Shown one piece after another: positions 27,521 through 36,374 of a stretch of DNA of 64,000 nt. Numbering within the stretch: the first letter of the stretch is position 1; every line of letters begins with the position of its first letter. The stretch is from NCBI GenBank assembly GCA_016719605.1, contig JADJYW010000008.1, positions 396,363 to 460,362 of the forward strand, written 5' to 3'. The position numbers and the translations under genes were made by a program. The notes under the pieces are model-generated. The model was given only the letters and a program-made list of their open reading frames with translations, was not told where the DNA came from and searched no databases. Source of the DNA: Lewinellaceae bacterium (GTDB taxonomy: Bacteria; Bacteroidota; Bacteroidia; Chitinophagales; Saprospiraceae).

Positions 27521-30201
27521 ATGGTACTATTCAACACCAAATCAATTTCGGAGCGAGCAGCCTTCATACCGGTGCTCGTGCTCTGGTTCAGCATCATACT
27601 GCTGCCGGCCGCCACGATACTTTCCGCCCAGGATACCAAGGGTGCCCAACCCTCAACCAGCAACTCTCCAACCAGCAACCCCCCAGCCAAACCCGGGCCG
27701 TGGTGGTTGGCATCTCCAACTACCAGCACAATTCCATTCCAGATCTGAAATATGCCGACAAAGATGCCCGGGCCTTTGCCGACTGGCTGCAAAGTCCGGC
27801 AGGTGGAAGCATCCCGGAGGATAACATCAACCTTTTGACCAATGAAAAAGCCACCATCTCTGCCGTCGGCACTGCGCTGCATTCGATGCTCGAAGTCTGC
27901 AAATCTGGCGAACGCTTCATTTTTTATTTCTCCGGGCATGGCGACGTGGAAACCAAGACCCGAAACCAGCCGGGCTATTTGCTTTGCCACGATTCACCCG
28001 CCAACGTGTACATGGTTGGCGCACTGAATCTGCGCGATTTGCAGGAAATCATTTCGACAATTTCCGAAAATGGAGTCAAAGTCGTGCTTATCACCGATGC
28101 CTGCCACGCCGGAAAACTCGCCGGGGAAGGTGTTGGCGGGGCACAGGCGACGGCGGCAGCGCTGCTGCAACAGGTTGCGAATGAGGTCAAAATCATGTCC
28201 TGCCAGCCCAATGAATTCTCGCTCGAAGGCGAACAGTGGGGCGGCGGCAGGGGCGTTTTTTCGTACAACTTACTGGAGGGCCTGACCGGCCTGGCCGACA
28301 ACAATACCGACAATACCGTGAACCTCTTCGAGATCAGACGCTTCCTCGAAGACCGCGTACCCGCCCAAACGGCCCCCCACCCGCAAATGCCCCTGACCGT
28401 CGGCGACCTCAATTTCCACCTGGCCACGGTGGACGCTGCAAGTATCGCCGCACTGAAACAGCGTAAAACACCCCCCGGTCAGCTGAGCAGCTTCGGCTCC
28501 AAGGGTATCGAGGACGAAGTGCTCGCCCGGGCCGACTCGCTCACCCGGACCCGCTACCGCGCGTTCCAGCGCGCGCTCCACGACGGCGATCTGCTCGCCG
28601 ACACCGACTCCAGCGCCAACGTCCTGTTCGGCCAACTGGTAATGGTTGAAGTGCTGCGCCCCCTGTATGGCATTCTGCGCCGCAACTTCGCCGTAGCCCT
28701 GCTCGATGAGGTACAGCAGGCCATCAACGCTCTGCTGGCCGATGATCCCTACGAGGCGAACAACTGGCGGTACAATCCCGACAAATACGACAAGTACCCG
28801 GCATACCTGCAACGCGCGCTGGAACTGCTGGGGGATGGGCACTATATGCAGCGCTCGGTGCTATCCAAACTGCGCTACTTCGAGGGGTACCTGTTTTACA
28901 GAAAAATCGTGGATATAAGTGCGGCGTCGTCCCGGGACTCTCTGCGGAATATCGCCAAAAGCAAGTACCTCGAAGCCGCTGAACTGGAGCCTGAAGCGGC
29001 GCACATCTACCACGCTATTGGCGCTTTGTATGCAACCAACAACCCGAGCCGCACAGACTCTATGCAGCGCTGGATGGAAAAAGCCGTCGAATACGCCCCC
29101 ACCTGGCAACTGCCGTACCTTGATCTGAGCTACGAGTATTTTCTTTCCCAGTCCAATGTAGCGAACGCTGAAAAGTGGCTGGACAAAGTGCTGGAAACCG
29201 GCTCCGACTCGTATGTGGTGCTGGAGCGGCTTTCCTGGCTATACCAGTGGCAGAACCGGACGCAGGAATCGCTGACGTTGTGCGACACGATGATTGCCCG
29301 AAAGCCCGAGCTATTCAATGCCTGGAGCACCAAGGGGGTAACCCATTTGATGCGAAACGAATTGTATGAAGCCGACGCGTGTTTTCGGCGATCCATCGAA
29401 CTGGAGCCGGGTTGGAGCAACTGGGCCCTGTATTTCCGAGGTATGATGCTTGGTCAAATGCGGCGCTGGCCCGAGGCTAAAGTATTTCTGGATAAAAACA
29501 TACTTGACGCGCAGGCGGATAATATCCAAAAAACGGGAATGATAGTCCACACCGTTCAGGGTATAATTAACAATCAAAACTTGATTTTGCAAGCACGGCC
29601 GTATTTCGACAAGGTCATTGAATTGCAATTGTATCCGAGTTCTGTATCCTTCGCGCTTACCGGAATCGGTATCATGAACTTCAACAAGGGGAATTTGTCG
29701 GAAGCTGAGACGTATTTCCTGAAGTCCTTGCAAACTGACACTACACATTCTAATAGTATGTTGTCAAATCAACTGTACCTGGCACTGGTCGCTGAAAAAC
29801 GCGGAGAGCGGCTCCGGGCAGATAGTCTTTACCAGGCGGCATTTCGTGCCGCCCCCCGGATTTCTGCACTGGATAAAAGCTTTGTGTACTGTACCATACG
29901 GCTACACTATGGCCGGTTTTTAATACAGCAAAAACGCCATGCCGAGGCCCGGCAGCAATTCCGCCTCGCCGAGGAATTTCAACCCAAATGTTACGAGGCC
30001 CAATACGGCTATGCCCTGCTCGCTGCTGCCGATAAGCGGCACAACGAAGCGTTGGATCACCTGGAAAAAGCGCTGGACTACTGGCTCCCCGAAGCCGGCC
30101 CGATGCTGGAAGAGCCTCTGTTCCAAAAACTCCGCAAGACAAAACGCTTCCAGGCCCTGCTGGCGAAGCATTTCCCGGAGACAGCTTCCAACAAAAACTA
30201 A
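27521..30201 (+). CDS. C7: secreted caspase-TPR protein, frameshift in the linker repeat
   Basis: ATG 27521 leads to the hydrophobic segment FIPVLVLWFSIILLPAATILSAQ and DTKGAQPS. At 27654-27655 one C is missing compared with C8 (CCCTCAACC against CCCTCCAACC). The frame therefore breaks inside the 15-nt repeat, and the caspase domain is in another frame, readable from GTG 27700 inside its first strand, which is not a credible start. The catalytic motifs YFSGHGDVETK and ITDACHAGKLAG and the loop EQWGGGRGVFSYNLLEGL are intact. The middle is LYGILRRNFAVALLDEVQQ (C6-like), then TPRs and EPLFQKLRKTKRFQALLAKHF. Its front resembles C3/C8 and its middle C6. Corrected length is about 893 residues. C8 follows after 12 bases. 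Confidence 0.83.
27646..27688 (+). repeat. 15-nt repeat inside the C7 coding region, with indel
   Basis: Units of CCAACCAGCAACC type coding the Asn-Gln-Gln-Pro-Ser linker in C8. Here one base is lost, and this is where the C7 frame breaks. Confidence 0.75.
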
Positions 30202-30213
30202 CCTTGTCCGGAC

Positions 30214-32835
30214 ATGAAATACCCGCTCATACTTCTATTGCTGCTGCCGGCCGCCACGACACTCTCCGCCCAGGATACCAAGGGCGCCCAACCCTCCAAC
30301 CAGCAACCTTCCAACCAGCAACCTTCCAACCAAACCCGGGCCGTCGTCGTCGGTATTTCCGACTATCAGGCGAACGCCATCCCTGATTTGACGTATGCCC
30401 ACCAGGATGCCCAGGCGTTTGCCGGCTGGCTGCAAAGTCCGGCAGGCGGAAACGTGCCGGAACAAAACATCACGCTGTTGACCAATGCCGGGGCCACGTA
30501 TGCCGCCGTCGCTACAGCCTTGTATTCCATGCTCGATGTTTGCAAGCCCGGCGAACGCTTCATTTTTTATTTCTCCGGGCATGGCGACGTCGAGGCCAAA
30601 ATCAGTACCCAGCCGGGCTACCTCCTTTGCCACGACTCTCCCGCCAACGTGTACATGGTCGGCGCTTTTAACTTGCGCGACTTGCAGTCCATCGTAACCA
30701 CACTCTCCGAAAACGGGGTCAAAGTCGTACTTGTCACCGATGCCTGCCACGCCGGAAAACTTGCCGGAGCGGGCATTGGCGGCACGCAGGCGACGGCTGC
30801 GGCGTTGTCGAAACAAATCGCCAACGAAGTCAAAATCATGTCCTGCCAGCCCAATGAATTCTCCCTCGAAGGCGAGCAGTGGGGCGGCGGAGCATTTTCC
30901 GCCAACCTGCTTGAGGGCCTGACCGGCTTGTCCGACCGAAACAACGACGGCGTTGTCAATCTCTTCGAAATCACACGTTACCTGCAAGACAATGTGCCCG
31001 CCCAAACCGCCCCGCTCCCACAAATGCCCATGTCGGTCGGCGACCTGCAAACCACACTGAATGCTGTGGATGCGGCTTCCCTGGCCGGTTTGAAAACAAA
31101 AAAATCCGGAGCAGTGGCGTGGATATCCGCAATTGGCTCAAAAGGGTTGGAGGAAGATATTTTGGCAAAAACCGACAGCCTGACCCGGCAGCGATACCTC
31201 GATTTCAAAAAGCAGATAGCCGCACACGTCTTTTTCGAGCCTCGGTACGATTGTGCCGACGACCTTTTTCGCGAGTTGATTCGCTTGCCGCAACTACAAC
31301 CCCTACATGGCCTGATGACCCGAAATTACGCCGTGGCTCTGCTCGATGAAGTACAACAAGCCATCAATGCCCTGCTCGACAACGACCCCTACGAGGCCAA
31401 CCGCTGGCGGTACAGCCCCGGAAAATACACCCAATATCCGGCGTATTTGCAGCGCAGCATGGAGTTGCTCGGCGAAAAACACTACATGAACCGCGCACTC
31501 GCCGCCAAGAAGCTGTATTTTGAAGGGTACAACCTGCTCAAAAATGTGGGCGAATTTCAGAACGAACCTGCCCGCCGAGATTCGTTCAGAAGGGTTACGC
31601 GGGAAAAATTTCTGGAATCGTTGCAGTTGCAACCGGAAGCGGCATACGTCTATTTTGCTATTGGGCAGACCTTTTCCTTTGAATTCAACCCGGTTTATCA
31701 GACGGATTCCGTCGAGTTCTGGGGCGGAAAAGCCATCGAATTGGCCCCCGGATGGTTGCAGCCGTACCTCGAAATAGCGCATGAATACGGGAACGGACAA
31801 GTGGATTTCGCAACATCGGAAACATGGCTGAACAAGGCATTGGCTATTGCTCCGAAATCGTATCTGGTGCTGGAACGGCTCTCCTGGCTCAAACAGTGGC
31901 AGAACAAACCGGACGAATCCATCGCCATCAGCAAACGGATGATCGAACTCAAACCGAACATTTTCAATGCCTGGTCCACCATGGCACAATCCCTGACCAT
32001 GTTCAAGGGTGCGTACTACGAATCCGAAAAATACTGCCTCAAATCGCTCGAACTCGAACCCAACCAGGGGTGGTGGGCCGGCGTTTTGCTCGGCATCAAT
32101 TATTACAAGACCCGCCGAACAGATTTGGCCATTCAACATTTGACGAAGCAACTTGAATTGCCGGCGGCTACCATTGTGGACAAAAGTTCACTGACCGACG
32201 CCCTTATCCAGGCGCTGATTCAAAAGGGGGACTGGGCGGCTGCCGAACGGTATTGCAAAGTTGCCGAAGCGCAATATTTCAATAATCCGCCGGCCGTTTG
32301 TATCCAAAAATCGCTGGAAGGGAAATTGTATTTCTTGCAAAACCGCTTTGATGAAGCCGAAAAAAAGCTCCGGGAAGCGCTTGTGGCCGACCCGACGTAC
32401 AACGGTATGTGGCCATTAGATTGGGCCATACTCGGCGAAATTGCAGCACTCCGCGGCGATACGGCGGCTGCAGCGCAATGGTTCCAAAAGGTAGTGAACG
32501 ATTCATATTTTTTTGGATACAACGCCACGCTGGACGAGGCCTTCTTCCGCTACGGCAAATACCTGCTCGCGCAAAACCGCTCCGCCGAAGCCGAGGTGCA
32601 GTTTCGGGAAATCAGCGTCACCCTGCCCAGGAGTTATTTTCACGGCTACGGCATGGCGCTTGGGGCCGCGAAACGGGGCAAACATACCGAGGCGTTGGAC
32701 TGGCTCGAAAAATCCCTCGATAACTTTTGGCCGGAAGCGGAATCCATACAGGCGGAGCCGCTTTTCAAAAACCTGCGCAAGACGAAGCGGTACCGGGAGT
32801 TGCTGGCGAAGCATTTCCCGGAAACGGGGAAGTAG
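30214..32835 (+). CDS. C8: secreted caspase-TPR protein
   Basis: This is an intact 873-residue protein. The signal peptide is MKYPLILLLLLPAATTLSAQ and the linker PSNQQPSNQQPSNQ, both C7-like. From GISDYQANAIPDLTYAHQD on, the DNA is nearly identical to C3, including the short EQWGGGAFSANLLEGL loop. His123 and Cys178 form the dyad. The middle block is LHGLMTRNYAVALLDEVQQ, with SPGKYTQYPAYL. TPRs diverge gradually from C3 after about residue 450, and the end is EPLFKNLRKTKRYRELLAKHF. The combination of a C7-type front with a C3-type body marks it as a recombinant. It ends 4 bases before the convergent HEPN gene. Confidence 0.9.
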   Translation: MKYPLILLLLLPAATTLSAQDTKGAQPSNQQPSNQQPSNQTRAVVVGISDYQANAIPDLTYAHQDAQAFAGWLQSPAGGNVPEQNITLLTNAGATYAAVATALYSMLDVCKPGERFIFYFSGHGDVEAKISTQPGYLLCHDSPANVYMVGAFNLRDLQSIVTTLSENGVKVVLVTDACHAGKLAGAGIGGTQATAAALSKQIANEVKIMSCQPNEFSLEGEQWGGGAFSANLLEGLTGLSDRNNDGVVNLFEITRYLQDNVPAQTAPLPQMPMSVGDLQTTLNAVDAASLAGLKTKKSGAVAWISAIGSKGLEEDILAKTDSLTRQRYLDFKKQIAAHVFFEPRYDCADDLFRELIRLPQLQPLHGLMTRNYAVALLDEVQQAINALLDNDPYEANRWRYSPGKYTQYPAYLQRSMELLGEKHYMNRALAAKKLYFEGYNLLKNVGEFQNEPARRDSFRRVTREKFLESLQLQPEAAYVYFAIGQTFSFEFNPVYQTDSVEFWGGKAIELAPGWLQPYLEIAHEYGNGQVDFATSETWLNKALAIAPKSYLVLERLSWLKQWQNKPDESIAISKRMIELKPNIFNAWSTMAQSLTMFKGAYYESEKYCLKSLELEPNQGWWAGVLLGINYYKTRRTDLAIQHLTKQLELPAATIVDKSSLTDALIQALIQKGDWAAAERYCKVAEAQYFNNPPAVCIQKSLEGKLYFLQNRFDEAEKKLREALVADPTYNGMWPLDWAILGEIAALRGDTAAAAQWFQKVVNDSYFFGYNATLDEAFFRYGKYLLAQNRSAEAEVQFREISVTLPRSYFHGYGMALGAAKRGKHTEALDWLEKSLDNFWPEAESIQAEPLFKNLRKTKRYRELLAKHFPETGK
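30290..30332 (+). repeat. 15-nt repeat inside the C8 coding region
   Basis: Three units CCAACCAGCAACCTT in frame coding PSNQQ. This variant (CAGCAACC) matches the intergenic copy at 52544 better than the CAGAAACC variant in C4 and C5. Confidence 0.85.
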
Positions 32836-32839
32836 GCTG

Positions 32840-33247
32840 CTATGTGGCGGGATTGGCTTCGATCCAGACTTTGATGGTGGTGATGAAGAGTTTCATGTCG
32901 GCGAGCATGGCTTCGAGATCGGCAAACGCAGGTATTGCATTCAATTTATAATCCGCATCGGTGCGGGCAACAAAAGCGTCTTTAACCATCTTGGAGAATT
33001 GATTCGGAAATATGCCCGTATGCACGAAGTTTTTGTTTAACCATCCTTGTATTTGCTGATGTTTGGAAGTCTCAAATCCTTGCAGTAAAGCGAGCGCGAG
33101 CATGGCATAGAACATACCGTAGTATACCCGATTGGCTGCCAGTTCAGGCTGATTATTTGCCAGACAGGACTCAACTCGCTGAATGGCTTGTTCAGCCTGT
33201 TCTATTCGCATCGAAATAAGATGCATACGCTGCTCTGATGTTATCAT
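32840..33247 (-). CDS. HEPN-domain protein (toxin partner of MNT)
   Basis: This 135-residue, all-helical protein has the HEPN layout: a first helix MRIEQAEQAIQRVESCLANNQPELAANRVYYGMFYAMLALALL, then KHQQIQGWLNKNFVHTGIF and a last long helix. ANRVYYGMFYAMLAL corresponds to the conserved (R/N)xxYYxMFxAxxAL segment of HEPN proteins. A clear RxxxxxH RNase motif is not obvious, so RNase activity is uncertain. Its ATG overlaps the stop of the nucleotidyltransferase by 4 bases (33244-33247), so the two are translated together. In such pairs the MNT enzyme adds nucleotides to HEPN and silences it. Confidence 0.82.
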   Translation of the reverse strand: MITSEQRMHLISMRIEQAEQAIQRVESCLANNQPELAANRVYYGMFYAMLALALLQGFETSKHQQIQGWLNKNFVHTGIFPNQFSKMVKDAFVARTDADYKLNAIPAFADLEAMLADMKLFITTIKVWIEANPAT

Positions 33248-33567
33248 GCGTAAATTCCTTGTGAAAGCGCTTTTACAAAAAGGGGTTCATATCCCCGGAA
33301 AGTATGCTGTAGTTCATGTTCAGAAACGATAAGTGGATGAGTAATCACATCAAAATCCAAGTCAATATCGGTCATGATGTCTAAAACCGCTCGTTCGAAC
33401 CGCCAATCATACTCTCCCCGAACCACCACCACGAAATCCCAGTCCGACCAGCGGTGCGGCTTGCCCCACGCCCGCGATCCGAACAGAATGACATCCTTGA
33501 TCTTGTCGCCAAAAGCCGCTACCAGACGGGCTTTGGCTTCCTGAAGTATCTTGTCGCGCTTTTTCAT
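33244..33567 (-). CDS. MNT-type minimal nucleotidyltransferase (antitoxin of HEPN)
   Basis: The protein has 107 residues. The catalytic signature GSRAWGKPHRWSDWDFVVV carries the GS motif and the DxD-type pair (SDWD), with the later Asp in DIDLDFDVI, as in the pol-beta superfamily MNT group. It is 4 bases into overlap with the HEPN gene. HEPN/MNT pairs act as toxin-antitoxin or antiviral modules. It points away from the amidohydrolase gene, and a TATTTTTG box lies 27 bases upstream. Confidence 0.88.
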   Translation of the reverse strand: MKKRDKILQEAKARLVAAFGDKIKDVILFGSRAWGKPHRWSDWDFVVVVRGEYDWRFERAVLDIMTDIDLDFDVITHPLIVSEHELQHTFRGYEPLFVKALSQGIYA

Positions 33568-33593
33568 GGTGTATCGCTTTGTTGAAGTGTTTG

Positions 33594-33601
33594 CAAAAAT
33601 A
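33594..33601 (-). promoter_or_regulatory. Candidate -7 box of the HEPN/MNT operon
   Basis: TATTTTTG on the - strand matches TAnnTTTG, 27 bases before the MNT ATG. I see no clear -33 TTTG. Confidence 0.35.
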
Positions 33602-33641
33602 CACGCTTTGCCTCCCTTCTTTTTTAAAACTTGTTTTCAAC

Positions 33642-34915
33642 ATGAAAAACATCCTCCTCTCCTGCCTGCTGCTCACTTGTAGCGCCCTCGCTCTCCGCGC
33701 TCAAACCACTACCCTCCGTTTCGGAAAACTCGTGACCGGCCAAGGCGCTGTGATCACCGATGCCGTCGTCGTAGTCGAAGGTAATCGCATCAAATCTGTT
33801 GGCTCGGGCGACAAGGCCTTACCGCCCGGCGCAACGGTGACCGACCTGCGGCCGCTCACCGGAATACCCGGCATGATAGATGCACACACCCACATCACCT
33901 ATTTCTGGGACAAAGAGCAGGGCGATACGCCCTGGGCGGCGCTCCAGCGGTCGACGCCCGCCGTGCTGGTGTACCTCGCGCAGGAAAGCGCCCGAAAAAC
34001 ACTCGAATGCGGGGTAACCACCATCCGCGACCTCGGTTCCTGGGCCGGTATGGACCTGGCCATGCGCGATTTGATCAACCGCGGCGCCATGACCGGGCCG
34101 CGGCTGTTCGTAGCCGGGCACGGGCTGCACGTCACCAACACCGCCTTTGATCCCTGGATTTCCGAGCTCGACCCGGGCCGTGCCGACGGGGTGGACGAAG
34201 TGCAAAAAGTGGTGCGCCGCGAACTGGCCGCCGGTGTGGACTGGATCAAAATTTACGGTTCCACCGGCAGCGCCCACGATGTGAGCGGCAACCAAACCTA
34301 CTCCTACGAGGAAATGAAAGCCGCCGTGGATGTTGCCGCCCGGGCCGGCAAACGTGTGGCCATCCACTCCTACGGCCCCGACGGCGCGCGGGATGCCGTT
34401 CGGGCCGGCGCCACTTCTATCGAACATGCCACCGACATGGACACGATGACGTTCCGGACAATGGCTCTGGAAGGTATATTTTATGTACCCACGGTAGATC
34501 ACAACCGCTACTACGCCGATCACCGCGACGAGTTTGGCTACGGCGATGCCGTGGTGGCCGGGTTGCACGATTTCATCGCCCGCAACCTCGAATCCGTCCG
34601 AATGGCTATAAAAATGAAGGTGAAAATTGCCATGGGCCGGATGCCTTGTTCACCGGATTCGGAGAAAATACCCGCGAACTGGAGTGGTTTGTAAAAGCCG
34701 GCATGACACCCGCGCAAGCCCTGCAAACCGCTACAACAAATGGTGCAGCCCTGCTCGGAATGGAAACCGAACTGGGCGCCGTGGCGCCCGGTTTTCTGGC
34801 CGACATAGTGGCTGTTTCCGGCGACCCGCTCGCCGATATTCAGGTCGTCGTAAAAGGCGTGCGCTGGGTGATGAAGGACGGGAAGGTAGTGGTGGACAAG
34901 CGGGCGGAGAAGTGA
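33642..34915 (+). CDS. Secreted amidohydrolase (imidazolonepropionase-like), one frameshift
   Basis: The signal peptide is MKNILLSCLLLTCSALALRAQ. Metal-binding motifs of the amidohydrolase superfamily follow: GMIDAHTHI (two His), DWIKIYGSTG (likely carboxylated Lys), VAIHSYGPDGARDAVRAGATSIEHA (two further His). Near 34636 one base is missing in what should read AMG(S)DALFTGFGENTRELEW. The first frame ends at 34694, and the second continues MTPAQALQTATTNGAALLGM to DIQVVVKGVRWVMKDGKVV and stops at 34915. Relatives include prolidase- and imidazolonepropionase-like exported hydrolases of Bacteroidota. The substrate cannot be told from the sequence. It is followed by a good terminator. Confidence 0.85.
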
Positions 34916-34918
34916 CCG

Positions 34919-34942
34919 GCATGCGCCGCCGGCATTTTTTTT
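34919..34942 (+). terminator. Rho-independent terminator after the amidohydrolase
   Basis: CCGGC-ATGCGCC-GCCGG stem followed by A-TTTTTTTT. A near copy stands at 35169-35196 on the other side of the MITE. Confidence 0.7.
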
Positions 34943-34955
34943 CTCGAAATGCTCA

Positions 34956-35135
34956 GAGGCTGTCTCAAAAGCATGGCTTTGACGGGAATTGATTTTTTTA
35001 GACAGGATTTACAAGATTTACAGGATAAATGAGGCGGCTCCGCCGCCGAAAATCCTGTAAATCCTTTTCATCCTGTCAAAAAATGGATTCGCCTGTCAAC
35101 TTCGCAATTATGGTGCGGACTTACGAGACACCCTC
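34956..35135. mobile_element. 180-bp MITE, copy 1
   Basis: It begins GAGGCTGTCTCAAAAGC and ends with the complement (right end slightly altered, GAGACACCCTC). Inside is a fold-back of CAGGATTTACAAGATTTACA and its complement around CGGCTCCGCCGCCG. It has three further copies of the same length at 38665, 46727 and 49605. No coding capacity. The termini resemble those of IS elements, so it is probably moved by a transposase elsewhere. Confidence 0.85.
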
Positions 35136-35168
35136 TACTGCCCGAAAAAATGTCTAAAAGTGCGGTGA

Positions 35169-35197
35169 CCGGCATGCGCAGCCGGCACATTTTTTTC
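35169..35197 (+). terminator. Terminator-like hairpin, near copy of 34919
   Basis: CCGGC-ATGCGCA-GCCGG stem, then CACATTTTTTT. The two copies of this hairpin flank MITE copy 1. Confidence 0.55.
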
Positions 35198-35201
35198 TTC
35201 C

Positions 35202-35236
35202 ACTGATAACCCAAACGCCGGGGTGGTATAAATGGT
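35202..35236 (+). promoter_or_regulatory. Leader shared with the gene at 474
   Basis: ACTGATAACCCAAACGCCGG then GGTGGTATAAATGGTC, closely matching 397-433 and at a similar distance (44 bases) from the next ATG. Confidence 0.4.
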
Positions 35237-35279
35237 CATTACGCATCCAATTTTTATCACCTGTAAAAACTGTATTGTT

Positions 35280-35717
35280 ATGAAATCGCGCCTGTTATTT
35301 TCCGCTATCTGTTTCACCCTGTTGTTCGCATGCAGCCACACCCTTCGGGCACAACGTATTGTGCACTGGAAAGGCGGCACCCCGGGGCTGGAATCGAACT
35401 GGAACACTCCGGGCAACTGGAGCACCAATGCCGTTCCCAATGCCTTTTGCGACGTCATCATCCCCGACGTATCCACCCGGTCGGGCGCCGGTCCGGTGCT
35501 TGCGCAAAAAAACGCCGAGGTCAATACCCTCATCCTGGAGTCCGGCGCATCGCTGGTGATTCAACAATGTGGCGCTTTGGCGGTGTACGGTAATCTGGAG
35601 CGCTTTGGTGTGCAGACGCTGGAGGTGAACGGTTCGCTGATGCTGAAAGGCGATGCGCAGACGGCCGGATTGATCAGCGGAAACGGGGCTTTGCTTGCAC
35701 TTGGAAAAAGCAAATGA
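35280..35717 (+). CDS. Small secreted protein with W/NW repeat motif
   Basis: The protein has 145 residues from ATG 35280, the natural start of a signal peptide (MKSRLLFSAICFTLLFACSHTLRAQ). The mature start HWKGGTPGLESNW, NTPGNWSTNAVP, CDVIIPDV is the pattern of beta-helical surface proteins of Bacteroidota, where each unit has W-x-G...NW...NW...P...V-x-I. The rest (NTLILESGASLVIQ, LEVNGSLMLKG) fits a short beta-helix. It lacks the usual large C-terminal part and any T9SS domain, so it may be a stand-alone or truncated form. Role unknown. Confidence 0.65.
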   Translation: MKSRLLFSAICFTLLFACSHTLRAQRIVHWKGGTPGLESNWNTPGNWSTNAVPNAFCDVIIPDVSTRSGAGPVLAQKNAEVNTLILESGASLVIQQCGALAVYGNLERFGVQTLEVNGSLMLKGDAQTAGLISGNGALLALGKSK

Positions 35718-35738
35718 AAACGCACCAACATCCTTTCC

Positions 35739-35746
35739 TACTTTTG
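35739..35746 (+). promoter_or_regulatory. Candidate -7 box (TACTTTTG)
   Basis: Matches TAnnTTTG and lies about 90 bases before the ATG at 35833/35836. No -33 element was recognised. Confidence 0.3.
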
Positions 35747-35832
35747 CACAAACCTGGCTTGGCGGCAACGTGCCGTCAGGCCAGTTTTACGGGGCCTTGC
35801 CTTATCTGTTTATGTATTTTAAATACCACATT

Positions 35833-36282
35833 ATGATGAACCACTTTGTTTTGAAAAGTTTCTTTCTCATTGCGGTGACTCTGCTGCTCGGCACGTTCGG
35901 CGCCGGCGCCCAAACCACCAAACCCGCAGGCAAATCTGAAAATGCACGCGCAATAAAAACAACGCCGGTACCTGTCCCCAAGCCGCTTCCGCTGATCCAG
36001 TGCGAAACATGCAAACATGCCGTGCCGGTGGAAGTACACACATCCGCCAAAGATGCCGTGGTTTTTTCCGGCCCACCCGATGGAAAGGGCGCTCCAGTGG
36101 AGTATCAGGTGTTTGTCCAAATGACTACCGGCGCAGCCTGGCAATTTGCCGCTCGCGGCGAAATTTCCAAACCCGGCGAACGACATCCGCTTTGTTTTGC
36201 CAACTCCGCACAGATCATGGTGTTAGTCTGGAGCGACACCCCCTTCGGATCAATCGCCGAATTCAGTGACACCTGCCTGTAA
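35833..36282 (+). CDS. Small secreted protein of unknown function
   Basis: ATG 35833 (or the next codon, 35836) opens a signal peptide MMNHFVLKSFFLIAVTLLLGTFGAGAQ. The longer frame from 35695 overlaps the previous gene and lacks a signal. The mature part is about 122 residues: a Pro/Lys-rich stretch, LIQCETCKHAVPVEV with a CxxC pair, then beta-strands with two more cysteines (RHPLCFANS, FSDTCL at the C-terminus). Four cysteines may form disulfides. No family recognised. It ends just before a terminator and C9. Confidence 0.6.
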   Translation: MMNHFVLKSFFLIAVTLLLGTFGAGAQTTKPAGKSENARAIKTTPVPVPKPLPLIQCETCKHAVPVEVHTSAKDAVVFSGPPDGKGAPVEYQVFVQMTTGAAWQFAARGEISKPGERHPLCFANSAQIMVLVWSDTPFGSIAEFSDTCL

Positions 36283-36285
36283 GTT

Positions 36286-36315
36286 CGGCGGGTTAAAACC
36301 CGCCGCTACCTTTTT
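36286..36315 (+). terminator. Rho-independent terminator before C9
   Basis: CGGCGGGTTAAAACCCGCCG is a perfect hairpin, then CTACC and TTTTT. Confidence 0.65.
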
Positions 36316-36374
36316 GTCGCTTAATCCCGAAGTATCCCGCCTGAATCAAGCACTTTACCCAATACTTCTGTTCC

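Noticed and set aside
18590..36000. Diversity-generating retroelement as source of variation among caspases
   Set aside because: No reverse transcriptase gene or template repeat with A-specific changes was found; differences look like conversion tracts.
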